From Actinomycetes bacterium (GTDB lineage Bacteria > Actinomycetota > Acidimicrobiia > Acidimicrobiales > JAMCPL01): a stretch of DNA of 64,000 nucleotides. The notes below the pieces were generated by a model that saw nothing but the letters and a program-made list of their open reading frames with translations, made no database searches and was not told where the DNA came from. The stretch spans positions 23,088 to 87,087 of the forward strand of contig JAJZWU010000007.1 in the NCBI GenBank assembly GCA_021846515.1, written 5' to 3'. Positions 28,828 through 38,333 of this stretch are shown here, piece by piece (within the stretch, counting starts at the first letter, position 1; each line of letters opens with the position of its first letter). Made by a program: the position numbers and the translations under genes.

Positions 28828-30000
28828 ATGAACAGACTCATAGCACTTGATATACCCGCCAATATGTATCCTGACGCTCTATTAAGCATATGGGAAAATG
28901 AAGATGCGGTAACTCCAATAGATCGCCGCCTACCCAAAAATGCCCAACAGATACAGCTTGACGCAACCATGCCAACTCACGTCCTGAGAGATGATGGCGA
29001 AATATACAAAATAGATAGTGGTTCTCCTGTAAAGCCTGGAGATGCCCTGGTAATGGCCACTAGCGGCACAACCAGTGTACCAAAGGCCGTTGTGCTCACC
29101 ATGGAAGCGCTTAAAGCTTCTGCTATTGCAGCAAGTACAAGGTTGCAAGTAGACCCAGTAACCGATAGGTGGCTTGCATGCTTGCCTCTCGCTCACATCG
29201 GAGGTTTTTCGGTTTTGACAAAAGCCATGTTCAACGATATTCCCCTGACGGTTGTAAACGAGTTCAATCCTGAATCAGTAGAGGCCGAAACAAAGAATGG
29301 ATGCAACATTGTATCTCTGGTGGCAACAGCAATGAATCGGATCGATGCCAGTCTATTCAAAACCATCGTACTGGGTGGATCGGCACCACCTGAAATATTG
29401 CCCATTAATTGCGTCACAACCTACGGCATGACAGAATCAGGTAGTGGATGCATATATGACGGCTTTCCTCTGGATGGGGTAGAAATGTCAGTAAGATCAG
29501 CCACTGCCAGCGCTACTGGAGACATTTCTACGCACGGCACAGGTGAGATAATGCTGAGAGGAAAGCCACTGCTACGCTGCTACAGAGATGGAGAAGACCC
29601 GAAAGATCTCAACGGGTGGTTTGCCACAGGCGACATGGGCACAATGGATGCTGACGGTAGATTACAGGTCACAGGAAGAATTAGTGAGGTAATCATTACG
29701 GGAGGAGAGAAGGTCTCCCCAGAACAGGTAGAAAGAATACTGCAAAATCATAGTTTGGTCCATGAAGTAGCCGTAATCGGAGCACCAGATACGGAATGGG
29801 GAGAAAGGGTGGTAGCTTGTGTAGTGCCGGAATATCCAGACAATCCACCTTCACTACAACAACTAGCCGAACTGGTAAAAATAAGCCTTGCTCCCTGGTC
29901 GACTCCGAAGGAACTGAGAATAGTCAATAGCCTACCGAAGACATCCATATCAAAGATTGACCGAAAGGCGCTCAAAAATATATATCGTAATAAAATATAA
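28828..30000 (+). CDS. menE: O-succinylbenzoate-CoA ligase
   Basis: Adenylate-forming enzyme activating O-succinylbenzoate for MenB. The phosphate loop TSGTTSVPK (78-86), TTYGMTESGSG, the hinge region GWFATGDMGTMDADGRLQVTGR and the C-terminal catalytic lysine in SISKIDRKAL are present. At 390 residues it is a short form with an abbreviated N-terminal subdomain, as often seen in actinobacterial MenE. Divergent from menB. menC and menF are not in the window. Confidence 0.92.
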   Translation: MNRLIALDIPANMYPDALLSIWENEDAVTPIDRRLPKNAQQIQLDATMPTHVLRDDGEIYKIDSGSPVKPGDALVMATSGTTSVPKAVVLTMEALKASAIAASTRLQVDPVTDRWLACLPLAHIGGFSVLTKAMFNDIPLTVVNEFNPESVEAETKNGCNIVSLVATAMNRIDASLFKTIVLGGSAPPEILPINCVTTYGMTESGSGCIYDGFPLDGVEMSVRSATASATGDISTHGTGEIMLRGKPLLRCYRDGEDPKDLNGWFATGDMGTMDADGRLQVTGRISEVIITGGEKVSPEQVERILQNHSLVHEVAVIGAPDTEWGERVVACVVPEYPDNPPSLQQLAELVKISLAPWSTPKELRIVNSLPKTSISKIDRKALKNIYRNKI

Positions 30001-30073
30001 TAGCCAACGCACAGGCTCATGCTTGAATGACGTACTATTCACAGCCACGCACAATCCCTCGATACGACCAACA

Positions 30074-30121
30074 TGTCACATCCTCCCCGCACTTACGGAC
30101 GGGGCTTGCGCTCCCGCCTGG
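30074..30121 (-). mobile_element. Orphan IS200/IS605-family end-like hairpin (solo remnant)
   Basis: On the minus strand, directly after the GNAT stop, the DNA contains CCCCGTCC, a short loop, GCGGGGAGGATGTGACA. This closely resembles the conserved right-end/omega-RNA hairpin of IS200/IS605 and TnpB elements (CCCCGTCC...GGGCGGGGAGGATGTCA from memory). No tnpA or tnpB is near, so it would be a degraded or solo copy. It may also act as a terminator between the convergent menE and GNAT genes. Confidence 0.5.
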
Positions 30122-30724
30122 TCACATAGGCCGTCGTATCATAGGCCATACCGTCGGAGTACCCCTACCCACTGATAGCTCCCTGACGACCTCAAAACCA
30201 TGTGAACGGTAGAATGGGATATTGCGCTCCTTGGAGGACTCCAGATACGCAGGCATCCCGGCACTGTCACATTTTTCCAATACCGGCCGGATAAGAGATG
30301 ACCCAATACCGTGTCCCTGCAGGTCAGGTACTACTCCCAAGGTGGAAAGATACCAGTGTTCTTCGCGCGGCTTGGATGCCTCAATTTTTGCCAGCAGCCT
30401 GGACACCTTGATTGAGTCCCTACTCAAAGCATATGGTATGACCGGAAGAAGCTTAAAGAGATCCAACAGACCGGCTTGTGTCTTTCCGGGAGGAGGCAAC
30501 CATATTGCAGCTCCCATGTGATCACCTGTAGTCCATACTTCACCATGATCTATATAGCCATAACCGGTAAGAAGGGCTGTAAAGAACTTGGCCAAGCCAA
30601 CTCGTCTGTAGCGAGTGTAATGAAAAACAAACGCAGCGACAGGGTCATCGAAAAATGCCGAACATAGAGCATCAACTATCCCCTTCACGTCCGAACGACC
30701 CGCTTCACGCATACCGTAATCCAC
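30122..30724 (-). CDS. GNAT-family N-acetyltransferase
   Basis: Acetyl-CoA-dependent transferase fold. Motif A reads LGVVPDLQGHGIGSSL (the Q/RxxGxG/A pyrophosphate loop), followed by YLESSKERNIPFYRSHGFEVV (motif B). The substrate cannot be told. The start is GTG 30724, overlapping the preceding stop as TAGTG, which points to coupling with the AlgH/YqgE gene; ATG at Met5 is an alternative. Confidence 0.85.
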   Translation of the reverse strand: MDYGMREAGRSDVKGIVDALCSAFFDDPVAAFVFHYTRYRRVGLAKFFTALLTGYGYIDHGEVWTTGDHMGAAIWLPPPGKTQAGLLDLFKLLPVIPYALSRDSIKVSRLLAKIEASKPREEHWYLSTLGVVPDLQGHGIGSSLIRPVLEKCDSAGMPAYLESSKERNIPFYRSHGFEVVRELSVGRGTPTVWPMIRRPM

Positions 30725-31326
30725 TAGTTCAACCTGGGGTGCAATGGATAGTTTGCAACCATAGCCAAGCTGCCTCCCTGCCTGAACAAAACATCATGCC
30801 ATAGGTTATCCGGCTGTGACGTAAATACGTCACCAGTCAATGAATCTACAGCAAACCAAGCGCCGGCATCTATCTCCTCTTCGAGTTGGTTTGCATCCCA
30901 GCCCGCATAACCCATAAAAATACGCAATGACTCAATGCGGCTGTCGGTTAATTGGTCCATGTCTACTGCATATATATCATTGAATAGGTAATTCATCGGC
31001 TGTTTATAGATTCTATCGTCAAACTCACCTTCTACCGCATCTAAAAAATTCATAATATCAGGGCTCGCAGCACGACCAAGAGCTATTACGGACTGAGGAG
31101 AGACCGGACCACCGACAAAAACTACTGCCGGATTGCTGATTGCCGCAACTCCCTTCAAACTACGAAATGCTCCTGTCACTGAAGTCATCGTTGGTTGATT
31201 AAGAACCACTCCAATGGCTCCACTCTCTCCATGCTCCAGCATGAGCACTACGCTTCTGTTGAAGTTGGAATCAACCAACTTCGGCGAGGCTACAATGAGT
31301 GTTCCAGCCAGATATTTACTCCTCAT
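30724..31326 (-). CDS. YqgE/AlgH family protein (UPF0301)
   Basis: LAGTLIVASPKLVDSNFNRSV at the start, LEHGESGAIGVVLNQP and VFVGGPVSP are the hallmarks of the YqgE/AlgH family, once linked to alginate regulation; the biochemical role is unknown. 200 residues is the usual size. It starts within the stop of the transglutaminase gene (ATGA overlap) and is followed by GNAT with a one-base overlap, so the three form a tight unit downstream of moxR-DUF58. Confidence 0.9.
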   Translation of the reverse strand: MRSKYLAGTLIVASPKLVDSNFNRSVVLMLEHGESGAIGVVLNQPTMTSVTGAFRSLKGVAAISNPAVVFVGGPVSPQSVIALGRAASPDIMNFLDAVEGEFDDRIYKQPMNYLFNDIYAVDMDQLTDSRIESLRIFMGYAGWDANQLEEEIDAGAWFAVDSLTGDVFTSQPDNLWHDVLFRQGGSLAMVANYPLHPRLN

Positions 31327-33593
31327 TTCATGCTACCAGCAGACTTGATGTTCCTGGCAAGGTGCCTTGAAAGAATATCCAGCTCCCTGGCACATTGCGG
31401 AGTCATCGTCGTAGTACCATACTGGTCCTCTTCTAGTATACGGCAGAACAGCTCCAGGTCATCTGGTGATACGCGACCAGCCAACCTACCTGTATACTCC
31501 CTAAGTGACTCGTATGGATATCGACTTATGCCCGCTCTGGCCCCCTTACGCTCTATCCTGTAAAGCGCCCGAAGCGCAGGGGCGGTCTGGCGGCGCCTTT
31601 TGGTACCTACCAGCACCAAAGAGAATGCCACTAAGAGAAAAGGTATCCAAACAAGCGGATCTATAACAACATGCCCCGCGTCTACGGCGGCACCCTCCAT
31701 GTACTTGCCTATACTGTGTACAATGACCGAACCGGGCGATGGATTTGCCAGCGGAACGTGAGCGGTTGGGTCAAAACTCTGCCATCCAATACCGGGAAAC
31801 CATACCTGCACCCATGCATGTGCATCTTTAGCCTGCACCTCGTAAAGATCCGTTATAGGGTTATAAGGACCCGGTACATAACCGACTGCTTCACGTGCCG
31901 GGACTCCAAGCAATCTCAGCATAACCGCAAGAGACGTAGATATCTGCTCACAATACCCGGCGTGGGTATGAAAGATAAATTGATTTACGGCATCCTGACC
32001 GGGAAGTAGCGGTGGTATGTCGGTAGTGTACTTTACATGGTGAGCCATCCAATTCTCAAGATCTTTCACCTCAGCATAGACAGAGGTAGCCCCTCGCACA
32101 ATCGAATGAGTCAGCCTGTCAAGCTCCAGATACCTGGAAGTCGGAGATGGTAACTGAGTATAGGTAGTGAGCTCACTGCCTGATAACCCAAAATTAGTGA
32201 TTCCCGTAATAGATTGACCATTTACCTGAATCGTCACTTTGGCGGTCTTTGGATATGTAGTACGGCCATTACCAAGACGACTCGCAGCAGCCAATTCAGC
32301 CGGTGTAGCTCTGGTGGAATTCGATACCACAGTGTATATCGTACCATGTCCCATGGCGTAGCCGGTCCTAATAGAACGCCCCGGGCCAATATATAAGGCA
32401 TTTCCGTTAAACCATATCTGAGACCTATGTTCGGCTCCAAAGATCAAGCTGGGTATCGATTGCTGTATGTAGAAGGTCTGGATCTGCGTAGACGAGGAAG
32501 GGTCAGCTGCCCCTGTTCCATTACCCTGCAATAAGAACGTCCCACCAGATGCAGAACCAGATACAGAGCCTGTTGATGGCGGACTGTTGTCTCTGCCCAG
32601 CGGTACAGACAGTCCCAATCCCTCTGCAGGTTGCGGTATAGTAAACTCCGGACCACCGCTAATCTTTGTAACCTTGCTGGTATCGCTTGTCCAGCTAACC
32701 CCATTCCAATGATCAAAGGTCTCTCCCAGCCAGTATCCAGGAGCAGTCGCTCTTACCCGCATAACGACAGTATTACCGAGGTTACCACGTACGGCCAGAT
32801 TCAACGGTCCGTCAAAACCAAGGTAACCTCCCACACCAAGCCGGCCAGTTGGGCTTCCTGAACGAGCAGGTAACTGGCCGTTGGAACCTCCTGAAGATAT
32901 CAGGTTTGGAGTAGGTAAGTGCAAATCATGCGCAATCGAATGAGGAAAGGCAATCGAATGTTCTGCCTGAGGGGAGGGTAGAAAAACCAGGATAATCAAA
33001 GCTACCAGCATGGCCACAGCCATTACTGCTGCTGTCATGGGTACCCCAAGCATCCTTAATCTTGCATCTGAATCATGTGACCAAGAAGTAACAAGACTAT
33101 ACCCGCAGAGAAAAACCCATACCACAACGAACACACCAAAATTGATACCGGTAGCCTGAGCCGCTCCCACCGCCATCAGGGTGGCTGAGCCGGCTATTGA
33201 AAACATAAGATCGCGACGTGCTCTAACGTCAAAAGAGTGTAATATCTGCATAAGTGTAAAGAGAACTGCAAGTGGAGCCTCGACTGAACCGATGGTCACA
33301 ATGCCCTGTTCCGTGGAGACGGTATGAAAAAACGACAAAAACGCAAGTATCGCACCCAACGCAAGCAACAATTTCAGCCAGCCATAAGTTTTATTCCTGC
33401 CAAAATAGGAGTAAGCCATCCCGGCAGTTATTCCGATTGAAGCACCCAAAGTGAAGGGTAGCGTTAACTCCCCCTCGTACTGGCAGGCAAACAAACTTGT
33501 CAGCACCGCAGCCCAAACAGATACCCTGAGCATAACAGAGCGCTCTGGGATACCTGGATAATTTGCGCGTTTTACAAATTCAACAAATTTCAT
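31323..33593 (-). CDS. TgpA-type transmembrane transglutaminase-like protein
   Basis: 756 residues. About six hydrophobic helices fill the first 200 residues. A large extracytoplasmic region follows, then a transglutaminase core with Cys near 547 (HAGYCEQISTS), His near 590 (DAHAWVQVWFPGIGW) and Asp near 605 (SFDPTA). One more membrane helix (around 650) and a cytoplasmic tail (YPYESLREYTGRL) end the protein. The layout matches the TgpA/DUF3488 family, often encoded with MoxR ATPase and DUF58 genes, as here. Probable peptidase or crosslinking role at the cell envelope, substrate unknown. Confidence 0.88.
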   Translation of the reverse strand: MKFVEFVKRANYPGIPERSVMLRVSVWAAVLTSLFACQYEGELTLPFTLGASIGITAGMAYSYFGRNKTYGWLKLLLALGAILAFLSFFHTVSTEQGIVTIGSVEAPLAVLFTLMQILHSFDVRARRDLMFSIAGSATLMAVGAAQATGINFGVFVVVWVFLCGYSLVTSWSHDSDARLRMLGVPMTAAVMAVAMLVALIILVFLPSPQAEHSIAFPHSIAHDLHLPTPNLISSGGSNGQLPARSGSPTGRLGVGGYLGFDGPLNLAVRGNLGNTVVMRVRATAPGYWLGETFDHWNGVSWTSDTSKVTKISGGPEFTIPQPAEGLGLSVPLGRDNSPPSTGSVSGSASGGTFLLQGNGTGAADPSSSTQIQTFYIQQSIPSLIFGAEHRSQIWFNGNALYIGPGRSIRTGYAMGHGTIYTVVSNSTRATPAELAAASRLGNGRTTYPKTAKVTIQVNGQSITGITNFGLSGSELTTYTQLPSPTSRYLELDRLTHSIVRGATSVYAEVKDLENWMAHHVKYTTDIPPLLPGQDAVNQFIFHTHAGYCEQISTSLAVMLRLLGVPAREAVGYVPGPYNPITDLYEVQAKDAHAWVQVWFPGIGWQSFDPTAHVPLANPSPGSVIVHSIGKYMEGAAVDAGHVVIDPLVWIPFLLVAFSLVLVGTKRRRQTAPALRALYRIERKGARAGISRYPYESLREYTGRLAGRVSPDDLELFCRILEEDQYGTTTMTPQCARELDILSRHLARNIKSAGSMK

Positions 33594-33601
33594 TTATAAT
33601 C

Positions 33602-34510
33602 TTACCGCGATTCAGTATCGTAAGACGACTCGCAGACTGCCCTGGACAGCCTACGTCCTGCCGTCCTGGAGTCACGTATTATTCCCTGCACGCGACCGTG
33701 TGGCTCAAAGGTGTACATCACTACAGGCTTACCGGAACGTATAGCCGCCTCAGATAACCCCATACACTCCTGTGCAATACCATCCGCTTCAACCACATTA
33801 TCCGGGAGCCGGACATCAAGCAATAGCGGGGAACTATGTTGCTTATCGCGCTCCTTTACCATCATCTTCCCCATGTGCGCAGTTGCCGGCCAATGTATAT
33901 CTCTCGGAGTATCTCCGGGCACATATTCCCGGATACCTCTCTGGTCACCCCCATATGATGCGCCATTCCCGGCTCCATCCTCATTTGTAGCATTAAACAG
34001 CATAGCCGACCGTTTACTACGAGGCAATATGTATATAGGGCGTTCCAAGTTTATAGTGATATATTTATGCCACCAGAGAATACCAAATGGCCAAGAGGTA
34101 GAAACGTCCAAATGAAGATGATCTGTTACGCCGCGATAACGCGCAGATAAAAGATACTCACCTCGTTCAGTATTGAAGCTGGAGAGCGACAGGCCAACGT
34201 AATCATGCTCATCATGGCATAGACTTAATCGCGCTGAGTGGTTCATCCAGAATACAATCACACCACTACTCCCGGCTACAATATCTTCCGGCATGGCGAC
34301 AACTCTCAATCTCAGCAACCAGCAGATCACTGCCGGAGCAAGGAGACCAATAACTGCAAACCCTCCAATCAACACCCCAAGGACCTGAACCCATCCAGAT
34401 CCACTTTGATGAGCGACTCCCCCCCAGGACAGAAGAATGGTAGCTGCAATCACAAAGGGAAGGAAGCTGCGTGCTGGTCGTGGAAGCCCAGGGGAAGCCC
34501 ACCCAGTCAT
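33602..34510 (-). CDS. DUF58 domain protein
   Basis: Two N-terminal membrane helices and a C-terminal vWA-like DUF58 region with the signature GIREYVPGDTPRDIHWPATA. A GAGGTG ribosome-binding site lies 6 bases before ATG 34510, which is preferred over the GTG at 34519. Middle gene of moxR-DUF58-transglutaminase; the next ATG is 8 bases after its stop. The family is believed to work with MoxR chaperone ATPases. Confidence 0.88.
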   Translation of the reverse strand: MTGWASPGLPRPARSFLPFVIAATILLSWGGVAHQSGSGWVQVLGVLIGGFAVIGLLAPAVICWLLRLRVVAMPEDIVAGSSGVIVFWMNHSARLSLCHDEHDYVGLSLSSFNTERGEYLLSARYRGVTDHLHLDVSTSWPFGILWWHKYITINLERPIYILPRSKRSAMLFNATNEDGAGNGASYGGDQRGIREYVPGDTPRDIHWPATAHMGKMMVKERDKQHSSPLLLDVRLPDNVVEADGIAQECMGLSEAAIRSGKPVVMYTFEPHGRVQGIIRDSRTAGRRLSRAVCESSYDTESR

Positions 34511-34562
34511 GAATTGCACCTCGACATCTTCATGGAGGAGAGTGCTCTGAGTCTCTGTTTGG

Positions 34563-35585
34563 TCATGGGCGAGGCATCTCCAGGGTAGCCAGACATTCTG
34601 TCACCACATCCATACCTGACATGCCATCAGCAAGTATGCGATGATGCAACACCCCATGTGCCACTGCCTTGACATCATCAGGAGTTACATAAGTCCGGCC
34701 AGCTACAACGGCATATGCCTGAGCAACACGGGTGAGGTTCAAAGATGCCCTGGGACTGGCGCCCAACACTACACTCTTGTGCGAACGGGTTTTACGTATC
34801 AGCCGCACCACCATCTCGGCGACTTTATCCGATACCGTGACAGAAGCAACCGCATCTCTGGCAAACTGCCACCCATAAGTATCGCAGACTGCCACAATAC
34901 TCTCGAGTGCCCTTTCTCCACCGCGGAGTTGAGAGACATCAATCTCGGTGGCTTCATCCGGATATCCTATGGTAGTGCATATGCCGAAGCGATCTAGCTG
35001 GCTCTCCACAAGAGGAAATGTCCCCAGTTCTGAGAGAGGATTCTGAGTTGCAACAACCAGGTGAGGCGAGGGAAGCGGAAGCGTCTGACCATCTATCGTC
35101 ACATGCCTCTCCGCCATAGCTTCGAGTAACGCAGCCTGGGTTCTGGGTGGTGTCCTGTTCAGCTCATCGAAGAGAACAATATTTGCGAAAAGAGGACCTG
35201 TACGTATCTGCCACTGGCTCTTGTCTGGCATATAAACAGACACACCTGTAATGTCGGAAGGCAACAAATCTGGATGACCCTGCACCCTGCTATGAGTTGC
35301 CTGTACAGATAATGCCATCGCCTTTGCAAGCAATGTCTTACCCACACCGGGGATGTCTTCTATAAGCAGATTTGACCCGCTAAGCATAGCCAGTATGGCG
35401 GCAAGCACTGCATGATCAGAGCCAAGAAGCACTTTGGATATGGTAGTTTTCAACGATGCTGCTACTTCCATTGTAAAGGCATAAGGATCATTCCCAACAG
35501 TGCGGTCTTGGGTGCCGTTATCCGATGTATGATCCAATTCGCCACTCACCATGACAGTTGATACGCTTTTGCTCCATGCCTCCAC
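34563..35585 (-). CDS. moxR: MoxR-family AAA+ ATPase
   Basis: AAA+ core with Walker A DIPGVGKTLLAKA, the MoxR-typical DLLPSDITGVSVY, Walker B-like ANIVLFDELNR, and sensor motifs (VVATQNPLSELGTFPLVESQLDRFG). Likely a chaperone that assembles or activates its DUF58 partner. The frame begins at GTG 35585; the ATG at 35552 (Met12) is another possible start, and the first 35 residues are not conserved. Leads the operon with the DUF58 and transglutaminase genes. Confidence 0.9.
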   Translation of the reverse strand: MEAWSKSVSTVMVSGELDHTSDNGTQDRTVGNDPYAFTMEVAASLKTTISKVLLGSDHAVLAAILAMLSGSNLLIEDIPGVGKTLLAKAMALSVQATHSRVQGHPDLLPSDITGVSVYMPDKSQWQIRTGPLFANIVLFDELNRTPPRTQAALLEAMAERHVTIDGQTLPLPSPHLVVATQNPLSELGTFPLVESQLDRFGICTTIGYPDEATEIDVSQLRGGERALESIVAVCDTYGWQFARDAVASVTVSDKVAEMVVRLIRKTRSHKSVVLGASPRASLNLTRVAQAYAVVAGRTYVTPDDVKAVAHGVLHHRILADGMSGMDVVTECLATLEMPRP

Positions 35586-35668
35586 AACTATATAGTAGTA
35601 TATAAGTAGATAGGATAAAACATCATATCTCCATGGACAGCTCTTTGGGGGTTATTGCCGGACAAGAA

Positions 35669-36871
35669 TCAGTAGAGAGAACGAAACACCATACCGGTTC
35701 GTGGCTTAGGCCAAAAATAGGTACTCTTTGGTGGCATGCGCTTTTTATCATGAGCATACGAGGCAATCTGCGATACCGTAACCGGTCTCATCAAAATTGC
35801 AAGGTCGGCCTTACCTGTATTGACACTTTCAATGGCCGTAGCAGGCTCACTGGTATATGACACGTCACTATCCGGGATGCCCAGAGTAGACAACACCTGC
35901 CTGATAATTGACGACTCCACTACCGACTCGTCACGCGGGTTCTTCCGGGTAAGTTCAAACATTTTACCATTCAGCACCAAAACCATACGACACTGACCGG
36001 CCAGAGATATGGCCGACTCACTACCGGCAGGATCAAATGGAACAACTTCATACAAAGCTTTGAACCCTTCAATGATGTCTACCTGCGAAACGGTATCCGC
36101 TGAGGACAATTTGACAAGTCTATGTATGGGCATCACTGTCATCTCCTCTTCGGATAGTTCCACGATATAAGCCATGACCAGCCCAGAACCGTCACCCATG
36201 CCCCCAGAAGGTGGATCTGGTGCTTCCCTGCTATATGCAAGTGCTGTCTCGAAACGATGATGCCCATCAGCAATCACAACGACGCTGGACTCGATCAGAT
36301 CACGTATTTTGGATATGGTGCCGGCATCCGAGATAGTCCATATCTCGTGGACAACAGCATCAGAATCTACACCAACCCCTGCCGGAGCGGTCGACAGGAG
36401 ATCACCGCAAAGAGGGGCAAGCCCAGTTGCCAGCGAAAGTCCCCATATAGGCGAGATATTGGCCTGGCAATGTCTTAGCAGTTCAAGACGATCGGTCTTA
36501 TCCTTGGAAATTGTTTCTTCATGCGGCAGGATACCTTCGCCGGGTTCTTCCAGCCCCAGCGCCCCCATTATACCTGTGGTAGCCTGTCCATCCGGAGATG
36601 TCATCCTGTATACGTACAGGCATGGAGTGGGATCGCGTATAACTACTTTGTCCTCGATCCAGCCGCGCCACACAGACGCAGCGTGTTCATAGCGATTTGG
36701 ATAGCTGGCATCCTCTGATGGCAACTCGACATGAATGGCATTTGCTCTGCTTCGATTGGCATATATTTGGCGTTGGTCGGGGCCGATGATGTCATATGGA
36801 GGACATATGACATCATTTAATGATATGGAGGGTGCATAACGCAACCCGCTGAAAGGTTCAAAAGAAGGCAT
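35669..36871 (-). CDS. DUF1015 family protein (SerK-like)
   Basis: The start MPSFEPFSGLRYAP, then VICPPYDIIGPDQR, ATGIMGALGLEEPGEGILPHEET and VVIADGHHRFETALAY are characteristic of DUF1015. Some members have been described as free-serine kinases; others have no known activity. The frame is open a further 50 codons upstream, but the family begins at ATG 36871. Divergent from the nitronate monooxygenase gene across a 337-base gap. Confidence 0.85.
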   Translation of the reverse strand: MPSFEPFSGLRYAPSISLNDVICPPYDIIGPDQRQIYANRSRANAIHVELPSEDASYPNRYEHAASVWRGWIEDKVVIRDPTPCLYVYRMTSPDGQATTGIMGALGLEEPGEGILPHEETISKDKTDRLELLRHCQANISPIWGLSLATGLAPLCGDLLSTAPAGVGVDSDAVVHEIWTISDAGTISKIRDLIESSVVVIADGHHRFETALAYSREAPDPPSGGMGDGSGLVMAYIVELSEEEMTVMPIHRLVKLSSADTVSQVDIIEGFKALYEVVPFDPAGSESAISLAGQCRMVLVLNGKMFELTRKNPRDESVVESSIIRQVLSTLGIPDSDVSYTSEPATAIESVNTGKADLAILMRPVTVSQIASYAHDKKRMPPKSTYFWPKPRTGMVFRSLY

Positions 36872-37208
36872 AGTTACATAGTTACCACATACTGAGCTCC
36901 ATAACCAATTGCACAGCCACACTTCGTTCTGTCCTAGCATTTCTACCATGCGTTCCTTCCCTCGTCCGGCAACCCTCAATCGTTTCATCTTCCTATCCCT
37001 TCCTGATGACAACCCCACCAAACCTATCGCCGGCAGCTCTCGCAGACCCTACCGTCCCTTCCTCCCGGGGATTTGACTGGCGGCATAATACTCACATTGA
37101 TATAGTTATAGAGAGAGTCAGTAAGCAATAATCTGACCGGAAAACCTCGGGGCTGCAGGACAACCTTGCAGCCAACGAGCCAACAAGAACAAAAGTAAAA
37201 GGAGACAA
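36872..37208. other. Divergent intergenic region, DUF1015 gene / nitronate monooxygenase gene
   Basis: 337 bases. It holds TTGACT (37073-37078), AT-rich TATAGTTATA (37101-37110), a strong hairpin (37146-37179) and the AAGGAG ribosome-binding site of the plus-strand gene. The frame upstream of the DUF1015 ATG stays open but has no conserved sequence. No other gene is supported. Confidence 0.5.
37146..37179 (+). promoter_or_regulatory. Hairpin in the 5' leader of the nitronate monooxygenase gene
   Basis: GGCTGCAGG pairs with CC-T-TGCAGCC around an ACAA loop, and CTCG/CGAG extends the stem beyond a small internal loop. It lies about 30 bases before the GTG start, in what would be a long 5' UTR. 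There is no U-run after it, so it may affect stability or translation rather than terminate. Confidence 0.4.
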
Positions 37209-38333
37209 GTGGCAAAGACTATATGTGAACTGCTGGGAATAGAGTATCCGTTACTTGCTTTCAGCCACTGCAGAGACGTTGTGGCAGCCGTATCGAAAGC
37301 AGGAGGCATGGGCGTGCTGGGGGCTGTAAGCTACACCCCGGATGAACTCGAGATAGAGCTAAAATGGATTGAAGGTCAGATTGGTAATCTACCATATGGC
37401 GTAGATGTTCTAATCCCGGCCAGCCTGAAGGGACTCGAGAACCTTAAGCCTGAGGACCTACAGGGAATAGACATAAAATCGCTTCTCCCCGCCGAACAGG
37501 TAAAATTCCTTGACAATCTACTCTCCCAGTACGGTATCCCGGAGTTGACAGAGGAGCAAGAAGCATCTGGCGAATTGGGGAGGCTCTCACTGCCGACAAC
37601 GCTGGCAGACATTGGGCTCAGGCATCCAATAAAGCTCATAGCCAGCGCGCTGGGACCGCCGCCAGCCAAACTCGTGGAAGACGCACACAATGCTGGAGTG
37701 CTAGTGGTCGCGTTGGCTGGCACCAAGGAGCATGCCGTGAGGCAGAAGGAGGCAGGCGTAGATATTATCGTTGCGCAAGGTACTGAGGCAGGAGGCCACA
37801 CTGGGCAAATCGGGACTATGGTACTGGTTCCTGAGGTAGTGGATGCGGTATATCCTACTCCGGTACTTGCTGCCGGTGGAATAGCTACCGGTCGCCAAAT
37901 GGCAGCCGCAATGGCTTTGGGTGCGCAAGGTGTCTGGACTGGCTCGGTATGGCTAACCACCGAAGAGGCGGAGACCAATCCTGTAGTGAAGCAGAAGTTC
38001 CTAGAAGCATCATCCAGCGATACAATAAGGTCACGCTCCAGGACGGGAAAGCCGGCGCGCCAATTGAAGAGCGCATGGACAAACGCATGGGAGTCACCCG
38101 ATAGTCCAGGTACATTACCCATGCCGATGCAGCCGCTACTGGTACAAGAAGCCATTGAGAGGATCGACAAGGCAGCTATCTCAGGAAATGAGGGAGCTAA
38201 AGAACTGGCCAATTATTTCGTCGGGCAGGTAGTCGGTATGCTCAATTCCGTCAAACCTACCAGGCAGGTAGTACTGGACATCATCCATGAATATGTCGAT
38301 ACTATCCAGGAATTACATGAACTACTACAATAG
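37209..38333 (+). CDS. Nitronate monooxygenase (2-nitropropane dioxygenase-like flavoprotein)
   Basis: FMN TIM-barrel protein: LLGIEYPLLAFSHCRDVVAAVSKAGGMGVLGAVSY at the N-terminus, the QGTEAGGHTGQIGTMVLVPEVVD segment with the probable active-site histidine, and LAAGGIATGRQMAAAMALGAQGVWTGS at the phosphate-binding end. Oxidises alkyl nitronates such as propionate 3-nitronate in characterised members; here the substrate is unknown. GTG start with a strong AAGGAG ribosome-binding site. It ends one base before the stop of the convergent mannosyltransferase gene. Confidence 0.88.
   Translation: MAKTICELLGIEYPLLAFSHCRDVVAAVSKAGGMGVLGAVSYTPDELEIELKWIEGQIGNLPYGVDVLIPASLKGLENLKPEDLQGIDIKSLLPAEQVKFLDNLLSQYGIPELTEEQEASGELGRLSLPTTLADIGLRHPIKLIASALGPPPAKLVEDAHNAGVLVVALAGTKEHAVRQKEAGVDIIVAQGTEAGGHTGQIGTMVLVPEVVDAVYPTPVLAAGGIATGRQMAAAMALGAQGVWTGSVWLTTEEAETNPVVKQKFLEASSSDTIRSRSRTGKPARQLKSAWTNAWESPDSPGTLPMPMQPLLVQEAIERIDKAAISGNEGAKELANYFVGQVVGMLNSVKPTRQVVLDIIHEYVDTIQELHELLQ

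Noticed and set aside
36872..37021. N-terminal extension of the DUF1015 protein
   Set aside because: The family begins at MPSFEPFSGLRY; the upstream 50 codons are not conserved.
37376..38212. Long open frame (278 codons) antisense to the nitronate monooxygenase gene
   Set aside because: The plus-strand gene has clear family motifs; the antisense frame has none and reflects codon bias.
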